Of a stretch of 64,000 bases of DNA, positions 1 through 11,903 are shown in pieces. Source of the stretch: Ilyonectria destructans. Lineage: Eukaryota > Ascomycota > Sordariomycetes > Hypocreales > Nectriaceae. A program made the translations under genes and the position numbers. Positions within the stretch are counted from its first letter, which is position 1; each line of letters starts with the position of its first letter. Where the stretch lies: positions 186,001 to 250,000 of the forward strand of contig JAHEWK010000015.1 in the NCBI GenBank assembly GCA_020740775.1. The letters run 5' to 3'. The notes below the pieces were generated by a model that worked only from the letters and a program-made list of their open reading frames with translations, made no database searches and was not told where the DNA came from.

Positions 1-2
1 AG

Positions 3-734
3 AAGCTTACCGGCTACGCGTCTGATGCCACCGGCAAGTGTAGCACTTGCTCGCAGACCTTCTCCAATGCTCAGGACTTCTACGAGCATCTGGATGACTG
101 TGTGCTGCGCATTGTACAGCAAGAAGACCCCGCCGAGGCTATCAACGCTAAGCGCTTGGCTGAGGTTGAGAATGATAGGGATGTTCACCAGACTCTGGAG
201 AAGAACAACCTGCCCACGGCTACTGAGACAACCTCGACTGAGGACGAGGATGAGGATGTCGAGACTGGCGACGAGGACGACGTCGATGATTCGTCCAAGT
301 CCAGCCACTCGCCCATGACCAAGAAGAAGGGTAACCCTCCCAATGGCGTCCAGAAGACGCGCGGCATGACCCACTCCCGCGGCGGTGTGACGCTCACCAC
401 CAAGAGCAAAGGCCGCAAGAACCGACGCGACTATCCTTCGTCGTGGGGCTTCGACAAGGGCCAGATGACGATGAAGAAGCGTGTCATGGCTGTCTTTGAT
501 GGTCCCCGACGCCTGGCCAAGGACGACATGATGCTGTCCACCGACCACGAGGTCCGCATCAAGCTCTCTGATGGCAAGGCTTACGTGACCGACCTTGATG
601 TTCAGACAATGAAGCGGGCTGAGGGTTTCCTTGGAGCCACCGACGAAGAGAAGGGTCCTTGGATCTCCGACGATCCCACAGCTGATCAGCTCAAGGAGAT
701 GCAAATGATAATGGACAACACCGCTTCCATCTAA
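3..734 (+). CDS. C-terminal part of a zinc-finger protein (5' end outside window)
   Basis: This is the last 243 codons of a gene that begins before the window; the frame is open from base 3 to the TAA at 732-734. The first visible residues hold a C-x2-C-x12-H-x3-C pattern (Cys13, Cys16, His29, Cys33 of the visible part) in the context KCSTCSQTF...HLDDC, which fits a small zinc finger. It is followed by a strongly acidic stretch (alternating Asp/Glu, near visible residues 70-90), a basic segment rich in Lys/Arg, and an ordered C-terminal tail. I do not recognise the family. A nuclear or regulatory role is possible from the zinc finger, but this is inference only. No intron is needed in the visible part. 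Confidence 0.75.
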   Translation, partial: KLTGYASDATGKCSTCSQTFSNAQDFYEHLDDCVLRIVQQEDPAEAINAKRLAEVENDRDVHQTLEKNNLPTATETTSTEDEDEDVETGDEDDVDDSSKSSHSPMTKKKGNPPNGVQKTRGMTHSRGGVTLTTKSKGRKNRRDYPSSWGFDKGQMTMKKRVMAVFDGPRRLAKDDMMLSTDHEVRIKLSDGKAYVTDLDVQTMKRAEGFLGATDEEKGPWISDDPTADQLKEMQMIMDNTASI

Positions 735-1799
735 ACCACCACTCTTCCCAACAACTTCAAAACACACAAACTATTATTAAAAAGGGCATGGCACCGACGG
801 CGTACGCGAAACTGTACTAGAATAAGGGAACTTTTGGATGGGAGTATTATTATGGGCACTGGAACGGATTTTATGACTCTGGGCGGGTATGGGAACGATG
901 AGAGGGATCTCCTGATATTTGGATTTGTGCTTGGGAGTTGACGTATCGATACCCCTGTTTTTTTTCTCCTTATTTTCTCTCCCTTTGGTGGCTCATTCAC
1001 CAGGTGATGGCTTGACGACAATCAATAATGGACGATTTCAAAGAATCTGCTTTTCTTTTGCGAACGCAACATAATGGGAACTACCTGTCTTGCGATGGCT
1101 GCTCGGTCTCTTGTTCGATATGATATCCTGTCTTTTACGGCATCTGTTTTCTCGTGTCTTGGGTGCTTGTACAACCTTGGGCGGGGCCATGTCAGTGAGG
1201 ACAAACAAGATGAGATGTATTATTTATGAGACCAAGACACAGCTTGATGCTGCGGTAATGCAATTAGGAGGGTGTTATTACAGGAGTTATATGGAGTTGG
1301 AGGCAGATGAGTTTCTGGAACGGAAGGGAAGTGGACCAAACCAAACCACATTAAACTTAAGTTAATGAATTGATAATGGTAACATGCCTCACACAAGGGA
1401 ACTTGAAGCAACCTGTGAAATACATTGCGCACCTTGACTGGTTTGTTATTCTGAAGAGTTCCCTCTTGATGTCATCCCTGTACCCCGCGGAAAGCGGTCG
1501 GGACCGGCAAATTCTGCTTCTGCCCCTCCCCCACCACTGCGACAGTCCGCTCACTCACGCGACATGGTAGAACATATTTATCTCTTATACACGGCACCTT
1601 TGTGATAACTTCCGTCACTCCTTGATTCCTTCGATCTCATACAGCCATCTTATTCTTCCTAATATTCGAATACTAGTGTCACCAAGCGTGAGCTTCTCAG
1701 TGGAAGCGAAGGGCAGTCGTCTGTGTACTGGAAGTTGAGCGTCGTTGGGCGATATCACCAGAAAACTTCGACTTACATCAACACAGCCCAACTAACGAC
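735..1799. other. intergenic region between two + strand genes
   Basis: About 1.07 kb. It should hold the 3' UTR of the zinc-finger gene and the promoter and 5' UTR of the methyltransferase gene. The short open frames in it (up to 96 codons) overlap each other on both strands, have mixed start codons and show no family similarity. No RNA gene or repeat was seen. Confidence 0.6.
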
Positions 1800-2705
1800 A
1801 TGTCCCTCACGTGGCGTATCACCCTCAAGGGCGACACGGTCAACGGCCCAGAGGATTACTTCGGCGAGTCGCTCGGCGTCATCTTCCCCGACGACGTCAC
1901 CAACCAGCATGGCGACGCCGAGCACTCGCTGATCTATACGTCACCGCATCTACCCAAGCCGCTGCTCATCGACCTCGCTGACCCCGTCAAGGAGGAAGAC
2001 CGTAACCTCTTTAGCCACTACCTGTGGAACGCATCGTTGTTACTGGGCGAGTTCGTCGAGGCCGATTCCCTCGGCGTGCCGCTCGACCAGCCGCGTGCCG
2101 CCCAGGAGAGCCTATCGTTTGATGTCAAGGGGTTGGACATGCTCGAGCTCGGCGCAGGCACGGCGCTGCCTAGTATCATGGGCGGCCTGCTCGGTGCTCG
2201 CCGCGTCGTCATCACGGATTACCCGGCCGAAGCCCTCCTTAAGACGATCCACACCAACGTGGTCCGTAACCTACAACCGGCCCTGTCCCCGGCCGGCTCG
2301 GCCACGACGCCTGCCTCCTCGGTCCTGGTCGAAGGCCACTCGTGGGGCGAGCTAGAAGACTCCTTCAGCACGGCGAACCACCACTCGTTCGATCGCATCG
2401 TTGTTGCCGACTGCCTGTGGATGCCGCATCAGCACGCCAACCTGCATCGCAGCATCGCCTTCTTCCTGCGCGAGGCCGCCGATGCCCGTTGCTGGGTCGT
2501 CGCCGGCTTCCACTCCGGCCGCGAGAAGATGCGTGACTTCTATGATGCCGACGCTCTGCGCAAGGTTGGCCTGGAGGTCGAGCACGTTTGGGAGCGGGAC
2601 TGCAACGGCGTGGAGAGGCCGTGGGATACGCAGCGCGAGGATGATGTGACTGAGCGCAAGCGGTGGCTCGTTGTTGCTTCTCTCAAGTGGATTCAGACTT
2701 CTTGA
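1800..2705 (+). CDS. Family-16 SAM-dependent methyltransferase, Efm7/Nnt1-like
   Basis: A 301-aa intronless protein starting at ATG 1800, which is preceded by an A-rich context (actaacgacATG). The SAM-binding motif I is LELGAGTALPS (residues 115-125), followed by VVITDYP (136-142), the acidic-loop position, and a motif near DRIVVADCLWMP where the family has its D/N-P-P-Y-like segment. This layout (family-16 seven-beta-strand methyltransferase, about 250-300 aa, N-terminal fold with a conserved YLWNA segment at 74-78) matches the fungal group annotated as nicotinamide N-methyltransferase Nnt1 or Efm7, which in yeast modifies the N-terminus and a nearby lysine of eEF1A. The methyltransferase assignment is firm. 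The substrate is inferred, because several paralogues of this group exist in filamentous fungi. It converges with VPS3. Confidence 0.85.
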   Translation: MSLTWRITLKGDTVNGPEDYFGESLGVIFPDDVTNQHGDAEHSLIYTSPHLPKPLLIDLADPVKEEDRNLFSHYLWNASLLLGEFVEADSLGVPLDQPRAAQESLSFDVKGLDMLELGAGTALPSIMGGLLGARRVVITDYPAEALLKTIHTNVVRNLQPALSPAGSATTPASSVLVEGHSWGELEDSFSTANHHSFDRIVVADCLWMPHQHANLHRSIAFFLREAADARCWVVAGFHSGREKMRDFYDADALRKVGLEVEHVWERDCNGVERPWDTQREDDVTERKRWLVVASLKWIQTS

Positions 2706-3329
2706 ACCGAGACCCAGATATCGAAAACCTCTCTCTTTCTGATTCCGCGGATCCTTTCTCTCCCCAACTCCCAAGATCCAGCGTCGGGTTGAGAGAAAGT
2801 GGGAACCACAACCAGCTCTTATACGCCTTGCCAACAACCCCCCTTCCCCTCAAAGCACACCACCACCCACAATTCCCGCCCATCCCTCCAAACACTTGGC
2901 TCCCACGTTGCCGTTGCTGTCACGACCTTGGCTGGCGTTCTGCATTTCAGCTGTCCCACCCCCGCTTGGCATGATTGGCTCTGACCCGGGCCCGTGGGGT
3001 CGTCGCCGCCCGCTCGACAGTTGTGGTGTACGCAAGGGTCGTAAGACGGCGGAATGTCTGGACGAGCGGGCGCTGGGGGTCGAACGATGAGTGGGGAGAG
3101 GTAGCCGTTGAAGTTGGAGAGTTGAGGGTGAGATAAATGGGTTGTGGATAGGCTGGACAGCAGAATGAGTGGATGGACTGTACAATAACACAATATCAAA
3201 CAGTATAAATCATCGTCTCGGATATAGCCGTAAATACATCAATAGGCAGACGACATATAAGCGAATACGCCCGTGTCTCTCCGTCTTCTATTCCCCCACC
3301 TCTATTTTGTCACCCTTCTCCGTACCATA
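2706..3329. other. intergenic region between convergent genes
   Basis: About 620 bp separating the stop codons of the methyltransferase (+) and VPS3 (-). It presumably holds both 3' UTRs. Open frames of up to 126 codons on the minus strand (2819-3199) lie in alternative overlapping frames with low-complexity Ser/Pro-rich translations, and I do not support them as genes. Confidence 0.6.
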
Positions 3330-6300
3330 TTAATTGGGTGCTTCAATACTCGGCCCCTTCTCCCCCACCTTGACAACAAAATCGTAGTTGACCCGCAAAT
3401 TCTCTGCGCCGCTGAGCGCTCTGGTCAGCATGCTCTCATGACGCTCGCCAACAAGCCGCTTAAGCGCGCCGACGAGGAAGCCGGCGACGATTTCGACGGA
3501 CCAGTTGTCGGGAATAAGGCTGAGGACCTCGTCGATCTCGAACCAACCGCCGAAGCGTTCTAGCAGTGCACCCGTCTGCTCGATGCGGTCGCTGACGTCG
3601 TCGAGGGCGAGAAGCTCGCGGAGGACGACGTGGAAGAGGCGGCGCTGCTCGTCAGCTGAGGGAGCCTCAAAAGACGCGGCCGAGCCCGAGTCGGAGCCTG
3701 AGCCAACGCGGAGGCAGTAGGAGACGGCGGTGTCGTAGTCGCCGAGGTTGTGTATAAGGAGGCGCAGGGCATCTTCGTGCTGATGGGCGCGGCCGGCGAG
3801 GATGATGGTTTCGGGGACGAGGAGGTCAGAAGGTAGGCTGGCGATGCGGTCGCGGATGCCCTCGGCGTCGTAGTCGTGAGTTCCGCCGAGGAGTTGGAGG
3901 AGACGGAGGCGACTGTGCCAGATCTCGTTGTCCTCAGGGGCATTGTCCCGCAGGAAGTGGTGGTAAGTGGGCTTTGGGGGTTGGAGGGCTCGGTACGCCT
4001 CATAAGTTGCGATGACGATGTCCCGGCTTGTGGACGAAACCTCGAGATCCGTGACGACCACATCCAGATAATAGGCTATGAGGTCGTTGACATAGGTGGT
4101 ATGCCCCTTGCCGAAGACGAGGTGCTCGAGATAATACTTGACTGCGTCGGGGGCTTCTTCTCGGAGGAGCTCGACAACCTGGGCGGGCTCGAACTTGGGG
4201 GCCCGGCCCTTGTCTTCGGCAAAGACCTGCACGCCCAGTTTTGGGTTGCGGTTTGCCAGCCAAACTCCGTACTCCTGGACGAGGGCCTGGCTGCTGATCT
4301 TGGCCAGGTACTCGCGGACGCGCTGCTCGCCATCGCGGAACTCCTGTCCATCATCCCGCTCGCCCTCGACAATGCGCTTCCAAGTCGCCAGGACATCACC
4401 GGACATCTTGCGGCTCTGGTAGAGTCGGCTCAGGATAAAGAGGCGGTGGTAAGATTCGAGCAGATTGACGGCACGGTCGAAGCAGTCGACGCCCTTGTCG
4501 ACCACGTCGTTCAGTTCAGACCTGACTGCGCCGCCTTTGCCTAGGCCTTTGGGGGCGTGCTGATCGATCTCGAGAAGGACCAGCAACAGAGCAGCGTCGA
4601 CGGTACGAAAGACCTCGTGCTCATCGGGGACGCTACCGAAGCCCTTCTTCTTCCTCCACGCACCAAGGAATCGTCTAAGGAAGTGCATTGTCGAGGGATC
4701 CAGAGCTGAGATTGAGCCCTTAACCGCCTTTTCGAACTCTGCACTTCGGAGGTAGGGCTCTGCTGTTTCCCTCACGCCTCCATATATCCATATCCCTCGC
4801 TGTCCCTCAATGATCTCATTTCGAATGCCAGGGACTAGCGATAGTACGACTCTCGGATCGAGGCCGCTATCAACTAGGACTTCCTCCAGTGCTTTCATCT
4901 CTAGGTCCGAAAAACGCTGTTCTTCTGGAGATCGCAGAAGGTTCGTTAATAGTAGAATTCCGGCCTTCTGTCGTATGTAGCCCAGAGTCATAAACTCCAA
5001 CTCTGTCCGGGCATCACGGCCACGGATCGAGTTCAGCATAGTAAAAATCGTTCGCCTGTCAATAAGGTGTGGGCTTGCATACCCCTCTGGGCACGCGGCT
5101 TTAAGCACAGCATCAAGTTGAATGAGGAGCGGGTTGCGAATTGCCCACCAGATCCGGTTGCCAGTCCAAACTGCCAGCCTCGCTTCTGCTTTTGCGAGCT
5201 GTCGCGCGAACTCTTCTCCCTCAGAGTTTCGGATAGCTTCCCACCCCTCGGGCAACACCTCCTCCTCTTGAGAGTCGAAATTTTGATCAAACAGTTCCTT
5301 CTCTTTTGAGAGTTGCTCTATAGATAATGCTGTCCTTGAGTCTGATGTCTTTAGGGAGGAAGTGATGGAGGGGTCGGGGCCGGCTGAGAAAGGAGTGAAT
5401 CTCCTTTGACACAGCCTCTGCACAATTTCTTCGAATTTTGTCTCTTCGCTGCCCGCCAGCTGGCGTATGCCGTACACTCCCGCCTTCTTGGCCTCTGGTG
5501 CCTCAAGCCAGTATTTCCCACGGTTTGCGTCAGGGGCTGCATCGAACCGTTGTATCTCAAGGCCATGGTGTAAGCCATCCTCAAAGTCTTTGGTCATTGA
5601 AGCTAGGACATAGCCCTCGTCTTCTTCCTGAAGAGCTGATCGTGATGAAGATAGATCCCCGGAAGGGCTATAAACAACAACTTCCTTGGGGTACCTTTCG
5701 AATTCCAGCGTTGGACGAGTTGGGTCACCATCGAAATTTACAAACATGCCAATACCTGGTTCCAAGGGGTTGGTACCGGTAACCAGAAGGAATTCGTCTG
5801 GCGTTGGAGACGCAATATGTGGTTTGAGAAATACCGCCCCGGGCTTTGGTCTGGGGCTTGTGGATTGAGTTGGAGTTCCTGTTGGTGACGGGGCGGCAGG
5901 TAATGGCTTGTCGAGGGATGGGCTTGTGGAAGGCCCTTCGCTTGGCGGCTTTGGGCTTGTGGAAGGGACTGGAGGTGAATGAGTCTGAAAGACCTGGCCC
6001 TCGCCCTCATTCGCACGATGGTCTTGTCGACGAATAGTTCCCAGGATTGCGCCACCGAGGCTTGTACTCCGACTATGGCCAGGTAACGAGGTGGGTCGGT
6101 TTTGCGCTGACGAAGAACTTCGTAATATACCGCTTACGGTGTCTGCCGCGAGACTCTGTGCCTGGCCTAGTTCCCCGGGAGGGGACTCTTCGAGAGCCGA
6201 GATGCTCATCAGGGGAATCTTGAGTTGCCGGTCCACGTCCACGAGTGAATACGACTTGGAGTCGGCAATACATGCGATCGAGTCTCGTCGCACTGACAAG

Positions 6301-7020
6301 GTGCTTCCTGAGAAGTCGATTTTCTATTGAGGGTTAGGTATGTCGAGAACGAGCCTTGAAAGTTGTTGCGTACCTTGTACACCCGCGCATCTTCACCAAT
6401 GCGAACGACCTGTATCCTACGGTTTAAGGAGAGTAGAATCGTCACTCCAGAGCCCCTTTCAGACCCCCTATTATCGAGAGCAGGATCGTTCAGGTCGATG
6501 CCGCCAATCCAGTTACAGTTCTTGACTTGGGTCGTTCCGAATACCGGGCTTAGCTCAGGTAGGGAGTAGAAGGTGACCGTCCAGTTACACAGAATGCATG
6601 CTTTACCTACGCGAGGCAGCAACAGAATCTGCTGGATTCCAGGGTACGAGCCCGAGGGATTGGCGGAAGGTTCTGCAAAGGCAGGGCATAGTCGGGATGC
6701 TAAGATGTAGACGGGCTGGCCGGATCTATCGCTCGGGTCGGGGGGGATTTGCACGAAATGAAGGAGCTCAGAGGCCGAGGTGCCGACGTAGAGGTTATGG
6801 TCTGTAGCAGTAAGCGTTAGTTAGCGGAATCAACGGAAACGGGTCTCTCGAAGAGTGACTTGCCTAAGTAGTCGACGCAGTTTATCTTGATATCGTCCTG
6901 GGAGCCATCTGCGGAGAGAGGCACATCGTCCAACAGGGACCGGAGGACGAAGGGCCCATCTTCTCGGTTGGCGCGCCCCAGGCTGGTTGAAGGCTCTTCG
7001 CCTGGGCCATCGGATGTCAT
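3330..7020 (-). CDS. VPS3: CORVET tethering subunit Vps3 (TGFBRAP1/Vps39 family)
   Basis: Three exons (6864-7020, 6374-6801, 3330-6323) give 1192 aa. Intron 1 (6802-6863) has a GC donor in perfect context (AG|GCAAGT) and rejoins DYL|DHNLYVG. Intron 2 (6324-6373) is GT-AG and rejoins VYK|KIDF. The N-terminal part (about residues 30-400) resembles a CNH beta-propeller (NLYVGTSASELLHF) and is interrupted by a Pro/Ser/Thr-rich insert near residues 310-365. The rest is an alpha-solenoid; the end (HEDALRLLIHNLGDYDTAVSYCLR, then LIPDNWSVEIVAGFL) matches the Vps39 domain. Family members tether Rab5-positive endosomes as part of CORVET and link to Rab GTPases. Vps3/TGFBRAP1 is preferred over Vps39 from the N-terminal segment and length; the split between these two paralogues is less certain than the family. 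It is divergent from COY1. Confidence 0.85.
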
Positions 7021-7525
7021 AGCGGCAGGTCAGGCGGTAGCCTCATCTGAGCGACTCTCCCGTTCCCAGCGTCGCGATTACAAAGGTCGGGAGTTCGAGG
7101 TGCGACAGCGATAGCTCGAGGCTGGCGACAGTTGACATCAGTGGATACGCAATGCGTAGTTGGAGCTACTGCGAGCTGGAGTTGTGCCTAGCGCAGGTGC
7201 GAGGCTGTGGCGGGGTGGTTGGGCCTCTGTGGCGCAGGGCTTGGCGTCTTCAGCCTGGCAGCTCCAAGGGCCAATCGCAGCCCGGCGCCACGCCATCAGC
7301 CGAACGGAACACGTTCACAGCTCCGAGCTAGGCCCTGACTTGGATCATGAACTCTGTGGATTCACGGCTCACTACTTCACACGACGATCACCAATCCCGA
7401 CTCTGGACAACTAGTGACCGGCAACGCAAGCTACAAACGCTTGAGATTGTACCATTGTGGCGGTGGAGGCTGCCTGTCGACCGAACCTGCGCAGCCCCTG
7501 AGCATCTCCAACCGAACTCGGCATC
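7021..7525. promoter_or_regulatory. shared promoter region VPS3 / COY1
   Basis: A 505-bp interval between the start codons of VPS3 (minus, 7020) and the CASP/Coy1 gene (plus, 7526). Both promoters and 5' UTRs must lie here or overlap the neighbouring first exons. No TATA box stands out. Co-regulation of the two membrane-traffic genes is inference from position only. Confidence 0.5.
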
Positions 7526-9801
7526 ATGACGGACGCCGTTGTTGAAGCGGCTCTGGCAGCGAGTGCCGAACCTACCGAGATCGGCCGAACCTTCGAGGGA
7601 GAGAACAAGTTCCAGCATGCGATATCATCATGGCGAAGTATGGACTAGCGAAGATGGACGCCGCTTGACTTGGTTACTGACAGGTGGCGACAGACATCGA
7701 TCTCACCAGCCTCGTGTCAACCCTCGATAATACGGCGTCCGATATTGTAGCCTACCAGCGCGACTCAACAGTACAGCGCAAGGAGCTAGCACAGAAGACC
7801 AAGGAGTTTCGAAAGCTGGACGATGGGTCCAAGTTGACAGAGATCAAGGCTCTCCTGAAAGGTACAGTACTGACATGACGGACCCAGTCCGGGCAACTGT
7901 TCTGGCGAAGACTGACCGCGGAGACAGCCTACCAAACCTTCATTGACCTCCTCACAAACCACTCCAAATCCGTTAATTCAGCATTTTTGCAAACCTACAC
8001 ATCCTTCTCCGATGCGCCAGATCCATACCCCCTGCTCGAGGCGTCGGTCGACTCCATGCTCCTGTCTGAGGATACCTTGCCCAAGCTCAGCGAAGAGAAC
8101 CAGCATCTTCAGGAGAGTGTCTCTATGCTGTCTTCACAGCTGGAAGAGACCGAGACTAAACTTCAAACCGAGCGGACCACCCGAAAGGGGCTTGAAGACG
8201 ACCTTGAGAGTCGAGTCAGGGAGGTTGAGTTCTCGTGGACAGCGGTGCTGGAGGAGAAGAAGGACAACTGGGAGGCCAAGGAGAAGGCGCTGGAGGATAA
8301 ACTGGAAAATCAAGACCGTCTGTTGAATGAAATGAGGGCGAGTTACGAGGTCAACCAACGATTAGGCAAGGGTGGGGATGACCAGGAACAGCGCAACCAG
8401 GTCTCCAGCGCCGAGCTTGAGATGCTTCACTCGGATCTCGAACGTACAAGCACACGATTGGCTGAGGTGCAGGCACGAAACGAGCAGATGAGACTGGAGC
8501 TGGCCCAGTCCAAGTCTTCGGTGCCATCGCAACCTGAGACATCCCTCGAGGATGACCCTGGATACATGCGTATGCGGTCAGAGAACCAGTCCATGATTCG
8601 CAAGCTGGATGCTGCTAGGGTGGAAAAGGAGGGACTAAAGCGAGACCTCGATGCCCGACTACGATCTATGGAGAGGGAGGCGGCGTCATTGAAGGACGAG
8701 AAGGATGCTCTGAAGGCCAAGGTCCAGAAGTGGAACGACTACGACGAAGTCAAGCAGGAACTGGAGGTCCTCAAGAGTATCGAGTTCTCGACTGGAGATG
8801 ATGACGAGGTGCAGATCGAGGCAAGCGACGCCAAGGGCAACGCCCTAGAGAAGCTTCTATTGGCACGCAACAAGAAGTTGGGCGACGAGCTGACAGTCCT
8901 CCGGGTTTCGCACCGAGACCTGCAAACTCGCCTGGAGGACCTCCAAGAGGAGTTGTCCAGGACGAACGCTGAGCTAGAGAGATCTCAGAACCTCAACGAG
9001 AAGCTTGAAAGCGACTTGGAGAATCTCCAGGAGGAGGGTGCCAATATCTTCCCGTCAGGAGCTTCTGTCGCTGGGACATATATCACCAAGGCAGCCGGCC
9101 GCCGCCAGAGCGGGCGTATCTCACCGACGTCCTCCATCATTAGCGGCATGGACCCCCGTGGTATGGGTGGAGAACGTGAGCAAGTTTATGGAGGTGGCTC
9201 GGGCATCTTGCCTATGGTTACAGCCCAACGTGATCGATTCAAGAAGAAGAATGCAGAACTGGAGCAGGAACTGTCGGAGACTCACAGGTCGGTGTCGCAG
9301 CTGCGGCAGGAGGTGGCCGCGTTGCAAAAGGACAACTTGAACCTGTATGAAAAGACCAGATACGTTTCGACGTACAACCGCGGAGGTTCCTCGGCCACGT
9401 CGACAGCGTACGGGTCAAACACGAACCCCTCGACGGTCTCGATCGGCGAGACTGGCAACCCTGGAATCGCATTGGATCGGTATCGCCAGGCTTACGAGTC
9501 AAACCTCTCGCCGTTCGCGGCGTTCCGTGGCCGAGAGTCCGCGAGGGCATACCAGCGCATGAGCCTGCCGGAGCGGGTGGTGTACTCGCTGACCAGGATG
9601 GTGCTGGCGTCTCGGATGAGCCGAAACCTGTTTGCGGTATACTGCGTGGTGCTCCACCTCATGGTGTTCGTGTCGATGTTCTGGCTCGGCTCGTCGGACT
9701 TTGAGCAACATATCGGGACGACAGCTGCGGCCGCAGCGGCAGCTGGTTTGGCGGGGGCAGGAAGTCCAATGGACGAAGCGCCCAAGAATCCTGGGAAATA
9801 G
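7526..9801 (+). CDS. COY1: Golgi membrane coiled-coil protein CASP/Coy1
   Basis: Three exons (7526-7637, 7694-7861, 7928-9801) give 717 aa. The first exon encodes MTDAVVEAALAAS and FQHAISSW; the acceptor at 7694 gives WRNIDLTSLVSTLD, the conserved N-terminal CASP signature, and the second junction gives ALLKAYQTFIDLLT. Residues about 140-600 are a long heptad-rich coiled coil full of Glu, Leu, Lys and Arg. The C-terminal CASP domain contains NPGIALDRYRQAYE and FAAFRGRE, the LPERVVYSLTR segment and one membrane anchor at about residues 660-680 (NLFAVYCVVLHLMVFVSMFW). This is a tail-anchored Golgi protein; yeast Coy1 acts in retrograde tethering within the Golgi. A second AG lies 10 nt upstream of the exon-2 acceptor, but using it would break the frame. 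Confidence 0.93.
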
Positions 9802-11903
9802 ATGCGGGATAAAATTGAGGGTGGCCACAAGAGGAGTCATGAGAGCCCTGCTTGTGCGTGTACGTGTAGCAGGCGGCAGGATAGGCATGGGTGTGGGAGG
9901 AGCCGGTGTGGGCATGCCGTGTATTCAATAATGCAATAGGGTGTTTCTTGGGTAGCGGTCACTATCGAATCTATGAATATGTTCTTCCCAACGCGCTGGG
10001 CCATGAGGGGCGCCAAAGGCCGAGCTATTGTCTCTTGGCAAGGCGACCTGACTCAAAGAGATGGATTAACCTGCCCTTTCAAGACGGTCAATGGCCCACG
10101 CAGAAGTCCCTGGATCATTTGAGGTCCGGCCGCCTTTTCTTTAATTATGGGGCCGCGCGGCTCCACGTTTCTATTTTTGCATCGTCTTGCAGCCGCTGGC
10201 CGCATATGGCGACCTTGATGCTTGTCTAGCGGCGGCCAATGAGGTGCGCGAACGAGCAGGCGGCGGATACGTACTGACGGCTCACAGCTGGGCCCTGTCG
10301 ACTCGGATAGGTTGCCGCGCAGAAGATGGCGTTATTGTTTGGAGACACGTTTTCTTGGCTCTGTGGGTTGTTGGAGGGTCTGGAGCTGGTGGTTGGTTCG
10401 AGGAATATCTTGGATCTGGCATTTCTGGATCTTGGCTTGTGATGGGATGGTGGGGGAGTTGGTAGGTGGTGAATGTCATTGATGACGTCCTTTAGATCTG
10501 CCCAGTGGGTGGATTGCAGATGGTGAGATCAATGAAGATTTTCCATTCTTCATGTTGGCCGTGTGATGACGTTCTATCGCCTTGGTATTCTACACCGTCT
10601 CTGTTGTAAAGTTCGACACCAGAGGTCCGCCCCTCGAAGTCACTCAGGTTATCACCCCTGTCTGCTTGGGCAGGCCCACCAAGTAACTTGTACAATATAC
10701 TAATTTGTATTCGGGTACAGTCCATCGCCAGTAAAAGAGTTAATGTAAGGATTGGGGGAAAGTATTTCTATGTGTCTTTATTGTTTCTTTTTATTTCTTT
10801 ACAAATATATAAAGCAACAGAAGATACTCGCCTGTTATACTTTGTGAAGTTCTCACAGTACAAGTATTCAGGTGCAGACTTTCTTCGCCCCATTGTATTA
10901 ACCGGGCAAAATAAACATCGGGGGGTTGGCGGATCTCTGGTGGTCAAACCTACATAGTACTGCTCTCTGTGTCTTAGTTCCCCTCTCAATGGGTCGATGT
11001 TGAAGCGAAGCGGTTCTACGATCCACCACAGTACGACCTTTCACAAGGGTAAAAAAAAGTCCCTCGGTTTCCATTTCGGTCGTTTCCATTTCCCTCGTTT
11101 CTCTATTGAAAACACTTGCGCAATAATTAGCCCACGTCTGCTTCTCCCCATGTCCACGACCAGGAAGTTTACATGCCCGTACCCGAGCCAGGCGCTTAAC
11201 GACCCCGGCCTTCCCCTACGGCGATCCAATCACCGCCCCCCATCGCGCAACGTCCATCCCGCTCCCTGTCGGGATCCATTGGATCTCGTGCGTCAATCTC
11301 CACGCGCCGCCAAGAAAATCCACCCTCGCACATGCGCAGAGTCCTACGCAATGTTCAACAAACGGAACGGGTGTTTCGCGCCGGGCGGCTGCTTGCTCGA
11401 GATCTCCTCGGCGGTCCCATCCTTTCAATCCCGGTTCGTCCAATGACCGCCAATCCTCGCTGTCCTAACCACGCCTTGCCGCCGAACGACACAGGGTGCG
11501 CGCAGATGGGTGCTGGCCCTAGTGCCCCAGCCATGACTTGTTTCCTCCCAGGCGCAGCTGCTGCGGGGGTTTGTTGTTCGTATAATAGAGGCGAGTGCCT
11601 CCGCTCCAGAGATGCAGAAGAAATCCCTTGCATCTGTCTCTCAGTATATCAAGACGCTCCGGGATCTTTTTCTTTATTCCCTTTTTCCTTTTCGGTTTCC
11701 TTATTTCCTTATTTCCCTTTCACGTTTGCTTGTGTGGTCGTATATCTCTATCTACTGTGCTTTGAGCTTGAGCTGTGTTTCGATTTCTGGATTCTTAACG
11801 ACGCTGGACGTTCACATATAATCACAAGCATTATAACGACTCTCGACGAATCCACCGACTTATACACACCCGCCCCATCCACGCATCCCGATCAGTCTCC
11901 AAC
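9802..11903. other. intergenic region, 2.1 kb
   Basis: It lies between two + strand genes. There is an AT-richer patch around 10735-10830. Two CCAAT boxes occur at about 11225 and 11436. A long pyrimidine-rich stretch at about 11660-11725 (runs of T and CT) is of the kind that often precedes fungal transcription starts, so the last 700 bp probably form the promoter and 5' UTR of the secreted-protein gene. No convincing gene: open frames here are short, overlap on both strands and lack family similarity. Confidence 0.55.

Noticed and set aside
3876..4544. 222-codon frame antisense to VPS3
   Set aside because: Shadow of the conserved Vps39-like solenoid region on the other strand.
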